Of a stretch of 64,000 nt of DNA, positions 33,834 to 46,404 are shown in pieces. Positions within the stretch are counted from its first letter, which is position 1. Each line of letters opens with the position of its first letter. A model generated the notes under the pieces. It ran no database searches and was not told the origin of the DNA. It saw only the letters and a program-made list of their open reading frames with translations. The position numbers and the translations under genes were made by a program. The DNA is from Physcomitrium patens. Taxonomy: Eukaryota; Streptophyta; Bryopsida; Funariales; Funariaceae. The stretch covers positions 12,537,290 to 12,601,289 of the forward strand of contig NC_037269.1 of the NCBI RefSeq assembly GCF_000002425.4. Direction: 5' to 3'.

Positions 33834-35372
33834 GTTTGAATATGACAAATTAAAAAGATAGACTTTAAACTTGCTAATTAAAAAAAATTAACACGACTGT
33901 TTTAGAAGAATTCAAAAGAGAAAAGACATTTTAAAATTAGCTTAGGATTGTGTCAATTGAAACTTCTAACTAAAATCAAATACTAGAATCTCATTTAAAG
34001 GCAATGCTATTCATGCTAGAAATTACAAAAATACATAACGGGAGTGCCTAATATATAATAAGCACTTCCACACGGCGAATGTGTTCCAGCAGTATTACCA
34101 ACCAACACTTTTGCTGTGTTCTAAAGAATAAAATAAAATAAAAATAAAAATCACATTCATCTAGTAACTGTTTGTACATAATTATATTTAAGTTAGTAGG
34201 TATATCAAAATTAGAGTAATATTTTAAAAAATATTATTATTTTATTATTTTTAATGAAAAAATAAATATTTCATTAAAAATCAAACGTTATTTACTTTAC
34301 ATAGATTATTGATTTTATATATATAATTAAAATTATGAAAAAAAATAATTCTTTCTTATTCATTTCAATTTTTGTGATAACATTAGATGCTGTATTTTAG
34401 TATAACAGTAAAAATATTGCATTTCATAAAAAAATTGGAAGAGATAAATAATATAAAAAATATTTAACAATTTAGAAGTTAATTATATTCAATAATAGTG
34501 GTATTTATATTTTGGTATTTTTATGAACATTTATATTTTTATTTATTATCAAATTTAACAGTTATTATAATTATTATGACAGAGTCACTACATGCATGCT
34601 TAGTCTATAAAAACGATTATATTATTCTATTTGTCTAAACAGTAAGTAATATTTTTATTATTTATTATTTTTTATATTTTTATTTTTAAATATTTAAATA
34701 TTTGAATTATAAAATTTTAATATAAGAGCTTTGATCTATATATATATATATATATATATTTAATTAGGTATGTTTTGAAAATTTTGTAAGAATTTAAATT
34801 ATTTCTTCTAAAATTTCAACTAAGATAGAGTTTAACAAGAGTTTAACAAGACAAGACAAAGATTTTAAAAAAAAAGTTGTAGGAAATTAGAAAAACAATA
34901 TAAATAAAAATATCGCAGGCAAGGTAACATAAATATATATACACATACACTTATTATCTTTTTATTTATATTATTATATGCTTCAACCAAGTGCTTCAAC
35001 CAAAAGCATCAATCAATTTATTTTTTTATAAATTATACATGTGGTCAATTTCACTTTTTAAGAATAAGATTTTTTTGCCAAATTATATAGAATTAGATGT
35101 TAAAAAAAATTATATAGAATTAGATGTTAAAAAAGAATTTAATTTGCTTTTGTATAAAATCCATAAAATAATCTAATTATTTTCGTTTGTTAGAATAAAT
35201 AAATATTTTTAATCTTATAATTTAAAAAATTATAAGATTCAGAATACAACTAATAAAAATATATTGCATATTTATATTTAAATAAAACATATAAATTATA
35301 TTCAAAATCTTTAAAATAGGCTATATAATTTTATAAATGAAATTACTGTAAAAGAAAAAATTTGTAATAATA

Positions 35373-35408
<36 letters not shown>

Positions 35409-36310
35409 ATTTTTTTGATTATGGTATCTATTTTAAAAATAAACTTAATGAAAATAACATAAAATTATAGATAAATAAAACACATATATTGAATATAAAT
35501 AGAAAGTATAAAAGTTTAAGAACAATAATTGTTGAATGCAAGAAGGTATATTTTTAACTATCTATCTCTTATAAAAAAATGAATAAATAAATATTATTAT
35601 AATTTAATTTTTTAAATATTAAATAAATAGAATATTTAGAAAAAAAATTGACTTATAAATCAATATATTATTAATCTTCTTTTAGTCTTTAAGACTACTT
35701 CCACATAAAAAGGCATGCTATCTACAAGATCAAGAATGACTTCCATATTGAGTACCTTTCATTCCTCCTTGAACCTCTTCCAAAATTTTAACATTTCAAA
35801 TTGTTATGTTGATTGAATATTCAAAACATGTTTGAAATGCTCTCATAAGTATTCTATTAACTTGAGGTTTAGAAATTATGATTTCTATTGTAACATTTGA
35901 AAGCTAATTTTTCTAAAGTATTCCTTTGTATTTTAGGAAATATACTTTAGATCATTTTATTGATACATAATCACATTATTTACAGTAGATTCTTATAACT
36001 AAAAGTCTTAATGAACTCTTTGTACAAAATCTAATAATATATGTCTCTATTTATATTTAATTCATTCTTAGAAAGGTAATTTATTTCTTAGATGATCATT
36101 CAACCTCAAATCATGAGCAAAAAATTACCATGCTTGACAATTACTTGACAACTATAGTAAAAAAATACTTCTATTTTTTACTTCCAATATTAAATCTATT
36201 TATTTAATTCTAATAAATTTATCTTAATCATATTAAACTATAAATATTTTTTTATTCTATAGTAATTTAATACTTTTATTAATTAATAAAATCTAAATAT
36301 GTTTAATAGT
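33834..36310. other. AT-rich repeat-like DNA without gene
   Basis: No gene recognised. It holds AT tracts (34736-34760, 35370-35404), a 12-bp duplication TGCTTCAACCAA (34979-35001) and a 25-26-bp tandem pair (about 35081-35135, units with TATATAGAATTAGATGTTAA). The stretch 35690-36130 has better composition and may be old retroelement sequence, but no motif was found. Confidence 0.5.
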
Positions 36311-38110
36311 AATACTATATGAGTATCAAGGATATGAATCTCAAAGTACCAAAAGATCAATACACTCTTGAGTCACTCAAAAGAACTAGATAATTATTCA
36401 AAGATGGTATAATATTAAATTAGAGTGGCTATTTTCAAAGATAAAAAATTAGATTTTCTTAAAATAAGATTAAAAATAAGAAAGACGTTGATAAAAGTGA
36501 AGAAGGATTCATTCTTGTATTTATATATATTATTTAAGTATGAGCTATGTAGAAACATTCTATAAAAACTCCAATACATGTTTAATTTGCAAGACATGTA
36601 TCTAACTTAGAAGATAAGTTTTTTATATATGCGCTATATGGTTAGCTTGTTCCACAAACTAACAACACATGTGTTACATGGCTAACTTGTTGGCTAAGTT
36701 TCTAATCTACTAATCAACTACAAATATGTTTAAAGTCAAATCCTTGTCTACGTAGCTTTTGAAAAGTTTTTTTACAAGATATTATTTAATTTATCTATAT
36801 TTATCTTCTATCTAATGCTTATTATTTAGATTATTATATATGTCTGTGAGAGTTAGTAATAACTTCTTTGTCTTTCAGATTTTTGACAATCAATCTTTTT
36901 AAAACAAATTGCATATCTTATTACAACTTTTTTTTAAATGATAATAAATTCTTATATTATTTAAAGAGAAAAACCAAAAAATTAAAAAATAGGTATAGAA
37001 TTAAAAATAAAATAGTTATTTCTAAATGGAAAAAAATTAAGAAAAATTAAATAAGATAAAATACAAGAAAGATATTCACAAGTACAAAAAAGCCTCATTC
37101 TTCCCTCTATATATATTATTTATAAAAAAGATACATAAAAATATCTTATAAGCCATATATATTAAAAACAAGAACTTAAAGAAGATAGATAAATAAGTAT
37201 ATCAAAGAAAGATGAAAAAATGAAAATAAGAAAGTATGTATATTCAAGAAAAAATTGGAATAGCAATTGCCAAAAGACAAAAAAACTAAAAATCCTTAAA
37301 ATTAAATTAAAAGCAAGAAAGGAATTGACAAGAGTAAAGAAAGCCTCATTCTTACTCCTATATATACTATCTAATTAATAGATTTTCTAAGCCATTGATA
37401 GTATCTCACATCAAGGCACAAAGACCACCTTAATATTTTATTATTGATAAAATCTTCATAACTTCTTTCAAATAAAAGATTTGGAACACCATCAAGAATG
37501 GTTCTTTCTTCTATTAATATCACCAAATATTACGAGTCTCTTTAAAAGTTGTGATACCAAATATCTTACATCTTGTTATCTATTTAAAAAACGACATGTT
37601 GATTTTAAAGGTATTTATTTCGATTGAGTCATCATGAAGGTTGTAAAAATCAAAATATGTTGTCTGATAACTCCGCAAATGATAGCTCTTAAGATGAATC
37701 TACTAACTATTGGTTGTCTATTTTTTTTAATTAAAATAAATAAATAAATAAATAAATAACTACAAATAATATTAGAAGATAGAATATAATATTCATTGAA
37801 CCTCATTTTTTTTATAGTAAAAAATTACTTAACTCTTTATCTTAATTTTGATCTTTTTTATTATATTGGCAAGATTTCTTGCTTGGCTTCTTTATGCATT
37901 CATTAATATCATATCTTTTCTAATAAATAAGATATTCTTACCTATTTTGGTGATGTCTTGAATCTAAGACTTCTTTTATCTCAAACTCTTGATTATTATC
38001 TACTTCTATAAGAAATGACACCATTTATTTATTTTTTAGGATATTTACTATCTCATATGGCTTAAAGAAAGACATGTAAAATATTCAATCAACCTTCATA
38101 GTGTAACATG
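36310..38110 (-). mobile_element. 3' end of a B-type chromovirus (H), rearranged
   Basis: The reverse complement aligns with the 3' end of B: integrase tail/linker (about 37.98-38.1 kb), chromodomain (37.83-37.99 kb), untranslated region (37.40-37.82 kb) and LTR (36.32-36.86 kb, with CTTGTTCCACAA and TAAGTTTCTAATCTA matching B LTR blocks). The AGTATATAT...GAAGCC LTR block occurs three times on the minus strand (about 36490-36535, 37090-37125, 37330-37375), and the last joins straight into untranslated sequence, showing deletion or recombination. It may be the missing 3' part of G. Confidence 0.7.
37830..37990 (-). pseudogene. Decayed chromodomain of element H
   Basis: The minus strand reads VLDSRHHQNR, stop, EYLIY then RYDINEC and, after further decay, a KPSKK stretch. 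It follows the B chromodomain residue by residue with Trp codons lost. Confidence 0.65.
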
Positions 38111-38860
38111 ATATAGATAAGATATTTGTATTATTAGCATATAAGAATAAAAAGTTAGAACCATGTTTGAGAAATTATAGAAGTTTTTAGAATTAGAATT
38201 AGGTTAGTGGATCAAATAGGACCTTCCATGAAACCTTCTAGAAAAGGCTTAAGGTAGTTATTTAAGTAGGGCCTACCATAAAACCTTTTAAAAAGAGTTT
38301 AAGATAGTTATTTAAGTAGGATCTATCATCTACAAACATTCAAGAAAGTCCAAGATAGTAGAACAAAGTATAAATAGGACTGATAAAATGTGAGTGGTTT
38401 TTTCTCCCTTCAAGTTCAATTTAATTAAATTGTAACTTGATTTAGAGTCTAATATTAATTAATGTAGAGATGCAAACCATAGATAAGATAAATAAATAAA
38501 ATAAATAAAATGATATAATAATCAAAATTGGTCCAACAAAACACAACCAAGTCAATTACATATTTTTTTATTTTTTTAGTTTTAGCAATTGCAGTTCATT
38601 TAGGTAAATGCCTTGCAAGACTTACCTGATTAAGCTTAAACTCTGGAACTTATGAGTTGGTATAAAAATAAAAATAATTGATACTACCCCAGAGTGCTAG
38701 TCTAAGGCTTTTCAAAATGGTATTAGCCATGCAAATTAGAATTATATCCAAGAAGTTATCTATGGATGAAATTTTGATGGCAAATCTTCATCCAGAGTTG
38801 GAAATTCTTTAATAATTAGCTTCAAATATTAAAATTAAGTATTAATATAGAGATAAAAAT
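38110..38860. repeat. LTR-like block with tandem repeat and TATA box
   Basis: About 2.5 copies of a unit of roughly 62 bp sharing CCTTCCATGAAACCTTCTA / CCTACCATAAAACCTTTTA and AGTTATTTAAGTAGG (38208-38345) precede TATAAATAGG (38365-38374). Direct repeats upstream of a TATA box are usual in LTR U3 regions. No termini or coding region found. Confidence 0.4.
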
Positions 38861-38929
38861 TCTAATATAAAAGATAAAAATTAAAAGATAAAAAATAAAA
38901 TAAGTAACTAGGTTAAAAGTTATAGGTAA

Positions 38930-39180
38930 AAAATAAAAGTTATAAATTAAGATTAAAAGTTAAATTAAAATGAAATAATATAAAGGTTAAAAGTTGAAGA
39001 TAAAAAAGTAAATTCAAAGTTAAAAGTTAAGTAAAAATGGAATAACATAAAGATCAAAAGTTTAAGATAAAAAGATAATTTTAAAGTTAAAAGTTAAGTA
39101 AAGACTGAAATAACATAAGGTTAAAAATTGAAGGTCAAAAGGTAATTGGAGGTTAAAATTAACAAATAAATACCAAAATA
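38930..39180 (+). repeat. Minisatellite, about 66-69-bp unit
   Basis: Three to four diverged units each containing GAAATAAYATAA, GGTTAAAAGTTGAAG and AAAGTTAAAAGTTAAG. Confidence 0.65.
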
Positions 39181-39239
39181 AGGTAAAAGGTTCAATTAAA
39201 TAGTATTAATTAGAGGTAATAAGATGAGTGAAAATTTAG

Positions 39240-41200
39240 TCTAGCAATTCATGCACTAAAAAGTATGATTAGGAGGTGATTAGGGCATAAAAACTTACCT
39301 TGAGTATGTCGAGTGAGTCGAGTTGAGGACAGCAACCCTTGTTGTCCAAAAAGTTTCCAGAAATTCTATCAAATGACATTCAAAAACATATCTTATGGAT
39401 TTAAATTTTTTTGTGGTTAGATTTGACTTTATATTCTTATCGACCAGAAGCTCGTGGTGATCCAAGGTTTGACGTTCAAGATATGAATTTTTAAAGTAAG
39501 GTGACTTGAACTACCTAGGCAGCAAACCTCCATCTACTTAAAGATCCACAAAAAATTGGCTAATGATTCAAAATTAAGAAATCTGGTTATTCCTAAAACA
39601 ATACTTAGCAAAGCTTCTTCTCCAAAGAATTTCAATAGAAAAACATAAGTAAACACTAAGATATGTTTTTTCCAAGTTAGTTGTCCTAACTGCCTAGGCA
39701 GCAGACCCCTTCTCACCTAGAAATTTATCAAAAAACATTTATCACTTGAAAGTTGAAGAATTGATTTTTCTAGAAGACTAGACTTTAAAGTGCATTAATT
39801 CCAACAAATCACATTGAAGTTGGATTAGAGATTACTGAGTTATGGATTTATGAAGTCAGTACTTCAATGCTGTCAAGGGCCAGTGGACCCTCTCTACTTG
39901 GAAATTCGCTAAAAAATCCGTCCAAGCTTCAAATTACTTGTGGCTTGTGTCGTTGGAAAGCTGGTGACTAGAAGAATATGATTACAGTGTATTGCAAGGA
40001 AGAAATACAACCAAAGAAAATGAGAGGCAGAAACCTAAGGAGTTACAAAATGGAGGGAGTTCTTATTAAAAAAAAAAAGAAGAAAATTTGGCATAGCTTC
40101 GCCATAAAAAATGAGAGAGAGAGCTCAACCATCCAAGCCCTCTTAACTAGGTGGAAGGAGGCCCAAAAGTGGCGGACACATCTCCACCATCTAGATCAAA
40201 AATCCCTAACCAAGATCAAGGGTCCATAGTGATCCTAAGCCTAAATCTAGTTTCAAGTCTGGAAATGCCTATATCTCAAAAATCAATGCCTTTGTGGCAA
40301 AACTAACACCACCAATGTATTCAAAATATGAAACAAAATTTAAGCCTCAAAATCTTGAAATTAATGAGAAAGATAGAACAATTCGATTTGAGGAGTTTTC
40401 TAACCATAGTTAAATTAGAGATTAGCCTTAGAGTTGAAAATTAAGATTGTGGATTAATTCAAGATATAATTTCTAAAAACTAGAAGAAAAATTCTACTAA
40501 AAATTTAATTTTGGCACTAAAAGAGAATTTAAACCAAATCAAGAAAGAAGTCATAGACCTTCTAAATTTTCTATTTTTAGAATTTTAATAATCAATAAAT
40601 CTAATAATTAGAAGTATCTATCTAATTAATAATCTAAAAATATAATAAAATTCATAAATAACTAAACAAATAATTTGGATCTATTAATTAATCATCTTAG
40701 AATTAAAATTAATAAAAATATGAAAAAGAATTATAAAATTGATTAAAACTAACCATTAGAGCTATTTATTGTGCTCACACTGGGGCCTTTTTGAGCATCT
40801 GATCAGATATGGCTTTGGACCCTTTTTCTTAATAAAATTGGATTTTGTATCTTCTTATTTTGTTTAATTTTTTTTTAGTATAATTTTTCCTACTTTATGA
40901 TGAAGTTTTATATTGCTAAGGATTAGAAGGGACTTGAACACTTAAGATAGATTGGTCTTGTTTTACATAGATTCTAATAGGTATAACAAAAATACAATTG
41001 GATTCATCCATTTACAAATAAAAAATTATTTAAATATATGGTAATCTAATTTTTCATAAAGGCAACTAATCTTAATATTATAAAAAAATAATCATACCTT
41101 GTCACCAACATGGAATTGAGATTATTTCTTTACAAGACATTAAATTCACTCACTTATATGTTTGGCACAAAAAATGCATTTATGATACTTAAAGTCACTA
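39240..41200. other. Repeat-like DNA with a three-fold module, no gene
   Basis: Three copies of a module with a RRCAGYRRACC.YC.CTACTTRGA.AT..C.AAAAAA core start near 39515, 39688 and 39873 (spacing 173 and 185 bp). Composition is higher in GC between 39.3 and 40.25 kb than around it. The style resembles LTR DNA (stretches describing no protein, followed by a low-GC tail), but no termini were found. The frame at 39978-40229 shows no domain. Confidence 0.4.
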
Positions 41201-41422
41201 TTTTAATGAATTATTGTAAAAAATCTTGAAATAAATAGAAAATAATAGATTATTAGTTGCAAAGAAGATTTCTTGTAGAGGTTTTTAGAAGAAATTCCAA
41301 AATAGATAGTTTTTTTTAAAATTAGCTAATATAATTTTTAATTTTTTAATAGTAGTTTTTATTTTTATTAAATATTTAAATTAGACTAGAAATTAATGTA
41401 TTATCCTTGAATTCAAATATCT

Positions 41423-41460
<38 letters not shown>

Positions 41461-42239
41461 TTAATAATTAAATAGAATAGAATCAATAAAAAAATAGTTA
41501 AAATAGAAAAAATATATACAAGAAGAAAAAAAAAAAAAAATGAGGTGAAAAAAAGAAGAAAAGAGGAGAAGATTACGAAGGCAAGAGGTTGTCCTTAATC
41601 TAGATTCCTATCAGCAAAGAACCTCTTGCCTAGTTTATAAGGTCGCATCTTCTTATTTAAGGTTCTTCAATTCTTTGTGGTTTTCTTTGATTTGATACTA
41701 AAAAGGTAGTATTGTCATGTAGTATGGTATTATAATTACTTACAAATCAATTCTAATTTTTTTAAGAGTGCAACATAACAACAGTACTAGTGGTATTACC
41801 ATCAAAGCATGACACGGTGATAGTAGATTTGGTGATAGTGTGGGGTTGTAAGTTACAAAATTAACTCATTTTTATATTTTATTACAAAAAAGGTACTAAT
41901 GGTTCTTAAAATAATTAATTTAGTAAGTTAAAATAGGAATTTTGAAATAAATAGTAAAAAATAGGATATTAGTATAAGAATAGATATATTTTAGAATTTA
42001 TTTTAGAAAGATTTTTCTGATAATTATTTCTTCCTTAAATTAGCTACTATAGATTTATGATTTTTAACAGTATTTTTTATTATTTTTTTAATATTTAAAT
42101 TAAGCCAAAATTTGAGATAGAATCTTTGATTACAAATAAAAGTAGAAAAAAATAGAAAAGAAAAAAATAGAAGTAGAAAAGAAAAAAATGGAAGAAAAGA
42201 AATCCAAAAAAAACAGTAGAAGGAGGAGAGAGAAAAAAG

Positions 42240-42281
<42 letters not shown>

Positions 42282-42300
42282 AAAAATGAGGTAGAGAAAA
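41201..42300. repeat. Imperfect duplication with poly-A tract
   Basis: The segment at about 41210-41410 (with CTTGAAATAAATAG and TAGCTAATATA) recurs at about 41940-42130 (with TTTGAAATAAATAG and TAGCTACTATA). Each copy is followed by an A/G-rich run with GAAAAAAA (41519-41575; 42150-42320). A long A run sits at 42237-42270. An insertion or tandem duplication of about 720 bp would explain it. The minus-strand frame at 42130-42360 is the poly-A tract read as phenylalanine and is not a gene. Confidence 0.5.
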
Positions 42301-43504
42301 GAAAAGTAAAGAAAAGAAAAAGAAGGGACTCCTTACCTTCTCAAATTTTTTGAAGTACAAAGGTTGATCTAGAATTTTTTAGAAAAGATTACTAGGATCC
42401 AACAAAGTGTGTCTTGGCCTTCATTTTTTTTGCCTCCTTGTTTTTGGAATATTTTTAAAATTTTAAGTTTTTACTAGAAAAGACATAAGATCTTGTATTT
42501 CCTTTTTTCTATCTATTTCTGTATCTACATTGGTGCATTGATTACGTGATGCTCTGCAAAAGAAGTGGTGTTTGAGATATTTTTGAATAGTGGTTCTTTT
42601 TAGTTTTATTCAAAAAAGTAGGCATTGGCATTGGTGGAGTGGTTGTGTAACAATGGAAGATTAGATTTATAGCTTAATTCTTATCTTTCAATGAAGGAAA
42701 ATTATTGTAGTGAAATTAGTGCATGTAGTTGTAGAGGGCATTGTCCACAATCTCTAATCTATAGATATATTCAAAAGGCTATTTGTATTCTTTTCATTTT
42801 ATCTTATTTTATTTTTTCGTTCTAGTTCTTTGACAATTGTCAACTTTGAAAGTGGCATAACTGACTTTGAGTTTAAGATTTGAGCAATGGTTTAATAGTT
42901 TCAACTTTGCATGTCTTTCTTATTGTTGGAGTTAATCAAATACTAATTTAATATATTTATACTTCTTACAACTCTTTAATTAACTCTTTGTGGCTCTTCT
43001 CTCACTACAAAATCCACCTATTGAAGAAGCTTCAAATTGTTACTATCCATAGTGATCTTCAAATCCTTCCGAAATATGGCCAAAGTATGTGTCTACTCAC
43101 AAAAAATGAGGTGCTCAGCACAATTCATTAGAGCTCATTCAATTGATGTCCCGAATTGTTAAGAGTGTAAAATTCACTCTTCAATCTAAATTATAAGATG
43201 GCCTCAATTAAGAGTTGTTTGTAATTGGTGGTATGAAGTGGAAGTAGCAAGAACAAAAACAAAAGAAGCACAACACAAAAACAAGTGAAACAAGTTCAAT
43301 CAAGTAATTAAACACCACAAAACTAGTTACAATTTGTTCACTAAGTTTTCATCCAATAAAAAATAAAAAATAAAAATAAAAATATTTTTTTAAAATATTT
43401 TTTATCTTTCCAATAGTATAAAAAACATATAAATCCGAGTTATTATGAGTAAGTTATGAAAGTTTTAAAATAAATAAATAATTAATTAAATAAATAATTT
43501 TATT
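42301..43504. other. Decayed relative of the 30.5-kb sequence, then unidentified DNA
   Basis: About 42310-42430 aligns with 30536-30660 (shared CTTACCT, TTTTTTGRA..AC/GAAGGATGATC and AAGTGTG landmarks) but is more AT-rich. Similarity fades after that. No gene found up to the start of element D. Confidence 0.4.
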
Positions 43505-46330
43505 TCATATATCTGATGGTAGTAGTAATAATACTGGTTTAATCTTCTTTGCAATGGTCTTATATTTTATACTCACCTTCACTTCAAACTTATTCACATA
43601 TTCTTTTTTTCCATCATAATTTTTTTTAGAATGCATATTTATTACCTTATTACCATCTTTAAAATCTAAATCCAATAATATTTGTAAAGTATCCATAATA
43701 TCACCAAAGCAAGATTCTTCAAAAATCCCTGATATGTATTCATTTTCATCAATCACTCTGCATTTTTTCAACTCATGTTCCATATTTTTGATATTTTTCT
43801 TCTCTTTTTTTCTAAAATTATCTATATATTTGAATGAAATGTATCCATCTTATAATAATCCTATAATGGCCTCATTTCTTCTACTAGGTACGAAGCCATT
43901 ACTCATTTTACTATTGCAACCCTTTTTTATAATGGCTTCTAGTAAAAATCCTTTGAGTCGTTAAGATCTTCAAATTCTTTGTGTATCCTTGGAAAAAGAT
44001 GTTTCTTCAAACTATCTTAATTTCATTCATAATTTGCATAAATCGTTAAAAATTGTACCACCTTTTTTCCATCTTGACTTCTTATCCTTACATAGCCTAA
44101 ACCATCATCCATTACCTTTGTTTTTATTTTTTTAGCAATAATATATGGTTATCCCAATATAATAAGATATGTAGACATGTCTTGCATAATTAAATTTTTT
44201 TCATAAATAACATCTTTTATCATTCCTTTGATATTTACACAAGCTCCATACAATTTTTTTTTTGAATTATTTGTAGTTCTTATCATCCACCCATGTTCCC
44301 TATCAATAGGCCATTTTTTCTTTTCATACAATTCTTTTGACATCAAATTAATTTTAGAACCATAATCAATCAATGCTACAATTAGTTCTTCTAAATCTTC
44401 TAATTTTTCCAAAGTTTTTGTAGTAGCCCTTATCTAATGAATTCAAAAATAATGACTAATAGCTTGAATCACATCTTTTTTTATAAATCTTATTTACAAG
44501 ACATCTCCAAAAAAATTACATTTCATCTTTTTCATATTTATTGCTTTCCATTGCTCTTATTTCTTTTGCATTTAATATCATATTATCCCTTATAGATTGT
44601 TTTTTTTCTTTATTATATCAATAATAACTTCATGAAATTTATGCTTTGCAATTTCCAAGATTTCATCAATTATAAATTCAACCTTTTTACTTAAAATCCG
44701 CTCCTCTAATACTTTCTCCAAATTTGTAGCATCTTCAATATCTGATTGTAATTTATTACTGAGAGCCTTTGCTTTTTTTTTTATAATTTTTTTTTGTAGA
44801 AATATCCTTTGTTCTTTCTTCATGCATAGAATTCTTTTGTTGTTGTATTTTTTTTTTCTTGTATTTCTTTTTGATGGCCTTTTATTATTTTCATCTTTCT
44901 TTTGTTTTGTTTTGTTTTTTTTTTCTATTAGAGCTTCATATTGACTCCTTCTAATATGAGCATGCACCTTTAATCCATCTATTAGATCATCCCACTTAGA
45001 AATTTATTAAATTTTATTGCCAAAAAAATTTAAATTATTTCCAATAATTTTTTTTTTAGTATAATTCATTCTATTTGACCATAGAGAATTAGATTCTTCT
45101 AAAAATTATAGATTCAGACTTAAAATATTTTTTGGATTTGCTTCCATACAATATATTGATGCTTCATTTCTTGAGATTGTATGCACTTTAAAAGCATCTC
45201 CTACAAACACCTTCATTTTTCTTTCACCAAAATTTGTCTCCAATTTTTTTTTGTTTTATTTTTAAAAGTATAACACCATCTTTGAAAGAAATAAATTCTT
45301 TACATAGTGCCTTTGAAAAATCCTCATATTTTCTTCTTGAATGATCTATGCTATCATACCACATGCCTCTATGTACTACACTTTCTATTGGTCTTAAATT
45401 TTGTCTTGTTGATAATTTTGATAATTGACCTTTTTCTTTAAGTTTTACAAATTTTATTTACAAATCTTTCATCCCTTGTATGATTTCATTGATTTCCATT
45501 TTTTCTTTCTTTGATATAGCCATTAAAGGTTGAATCATAGATCTAAGATAAATAGTAGGCATTTTTTTCTTTAGATGCTTGTAGTGATTTTTGAATATTG
45601 ACCTTATTATTTTATTTTTTTACTTTTTGCAAGAAATCCTATGGCCTCTTCTACTTATTTCTAATTTGTGGACAATCCTTCATCTTTTTTTTTATTTTAT
45701 TTTTAAGCAAGATTTTAAACTTCTCTTGCAATTTTCTATCAATTATTTGAAAAAAAGCTCTACATTACATAGATCCATTAATCACCTCTCTTTCTTTGAT
45801 AAATGAGAATATTTCTTTTTAAACTCTTTTAATAATTCTATCGCAAAAAGATCCTTCTTAGTCCTTTCAATCCATTCAAAAAATGACTTCTATGTAATCT
45901 TTTAAAAAAATTCATTATATATTACTTGAAATAATTTTTTCTATGAACCTTCAAAATGACCTGTAATGGACCTCACGTGATTTTTTATCTCTGATAGAAT
46001 AGCCAATTCAAATAATTAAACCATTTTCTTCTTTGAAACATGCTTCAATTCCATTTTCTTTACATAATACCTTAAATATTTTGTAATATTCTTCCCTTCA
46101 AATTGTTCAATCTTGTCTACAACTGCTTGTAATGATTTGTTTGCTATACTATCTTTGCAATCTTTAATTTGTTGCTATTGCATAAATAAGACAAAAACCT
46201 AAAATATGCTTACAAAGTTCATATCAAAATACATATCTTGTCCTCTATTTATAGCTCTACTTCCAATTCTATTTAAAAAACCAATTAGAGTACCATCAAA
46301 GGCCCCTTCTTCCATTTTCTTGACTTCCTT
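43505..46330 (-). pseudogene. Gag, protease and linker of element D
   Basis: The linker with VSIKYKTIAKKIKPV lies at 43505-43783. The protease with VALIDYGSKINLMSKELY and WPIDREHGW lies at about 44149-44412 (DYGS against DHGS in A, a CAT-to-TAT change). A coiled charged spacer is at 44590-44967, and gag remnants reach about 46317 (MEEGAFDGTL-like start). Stops and shifts are too many for one frame. Homology to A sets the call. Confidence 0.75.
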
Positions 46331-46382
46331 CTCTATATTTCAAATAAACCAAAAAAATTCAAATTCCTTCTACCTTAAGCTT

Positions 46383-46400
46383 TTCATATTAAGTTTATTA
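46383..46400 (-). other. Primer-binding site of element D (tRNA-Trp type, decayed)
   Basis: Plus strand TTCATATTAAGTTTATTA aligns with TTCACGTCGGGTTCACCA of A; eight differences, all C-to-T or G-to-A. Four bases separate it from the LTR as in A. Confidence 0.75.
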
Positions 46401-46404
46401 AATA

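Noticed and set aside
42130..42360. 76-codon phenylalanine/leucine-rich minus-strand frame resembling a membrane protein
   Set aside because: It is a poly-A and GAAAA tract read in reverse; no real coding signal.
42986..43320. Coding or tRNA-like segment before element D
   Set aside because: No frame, no A/B box pattern and no similarity to other parts of the window.
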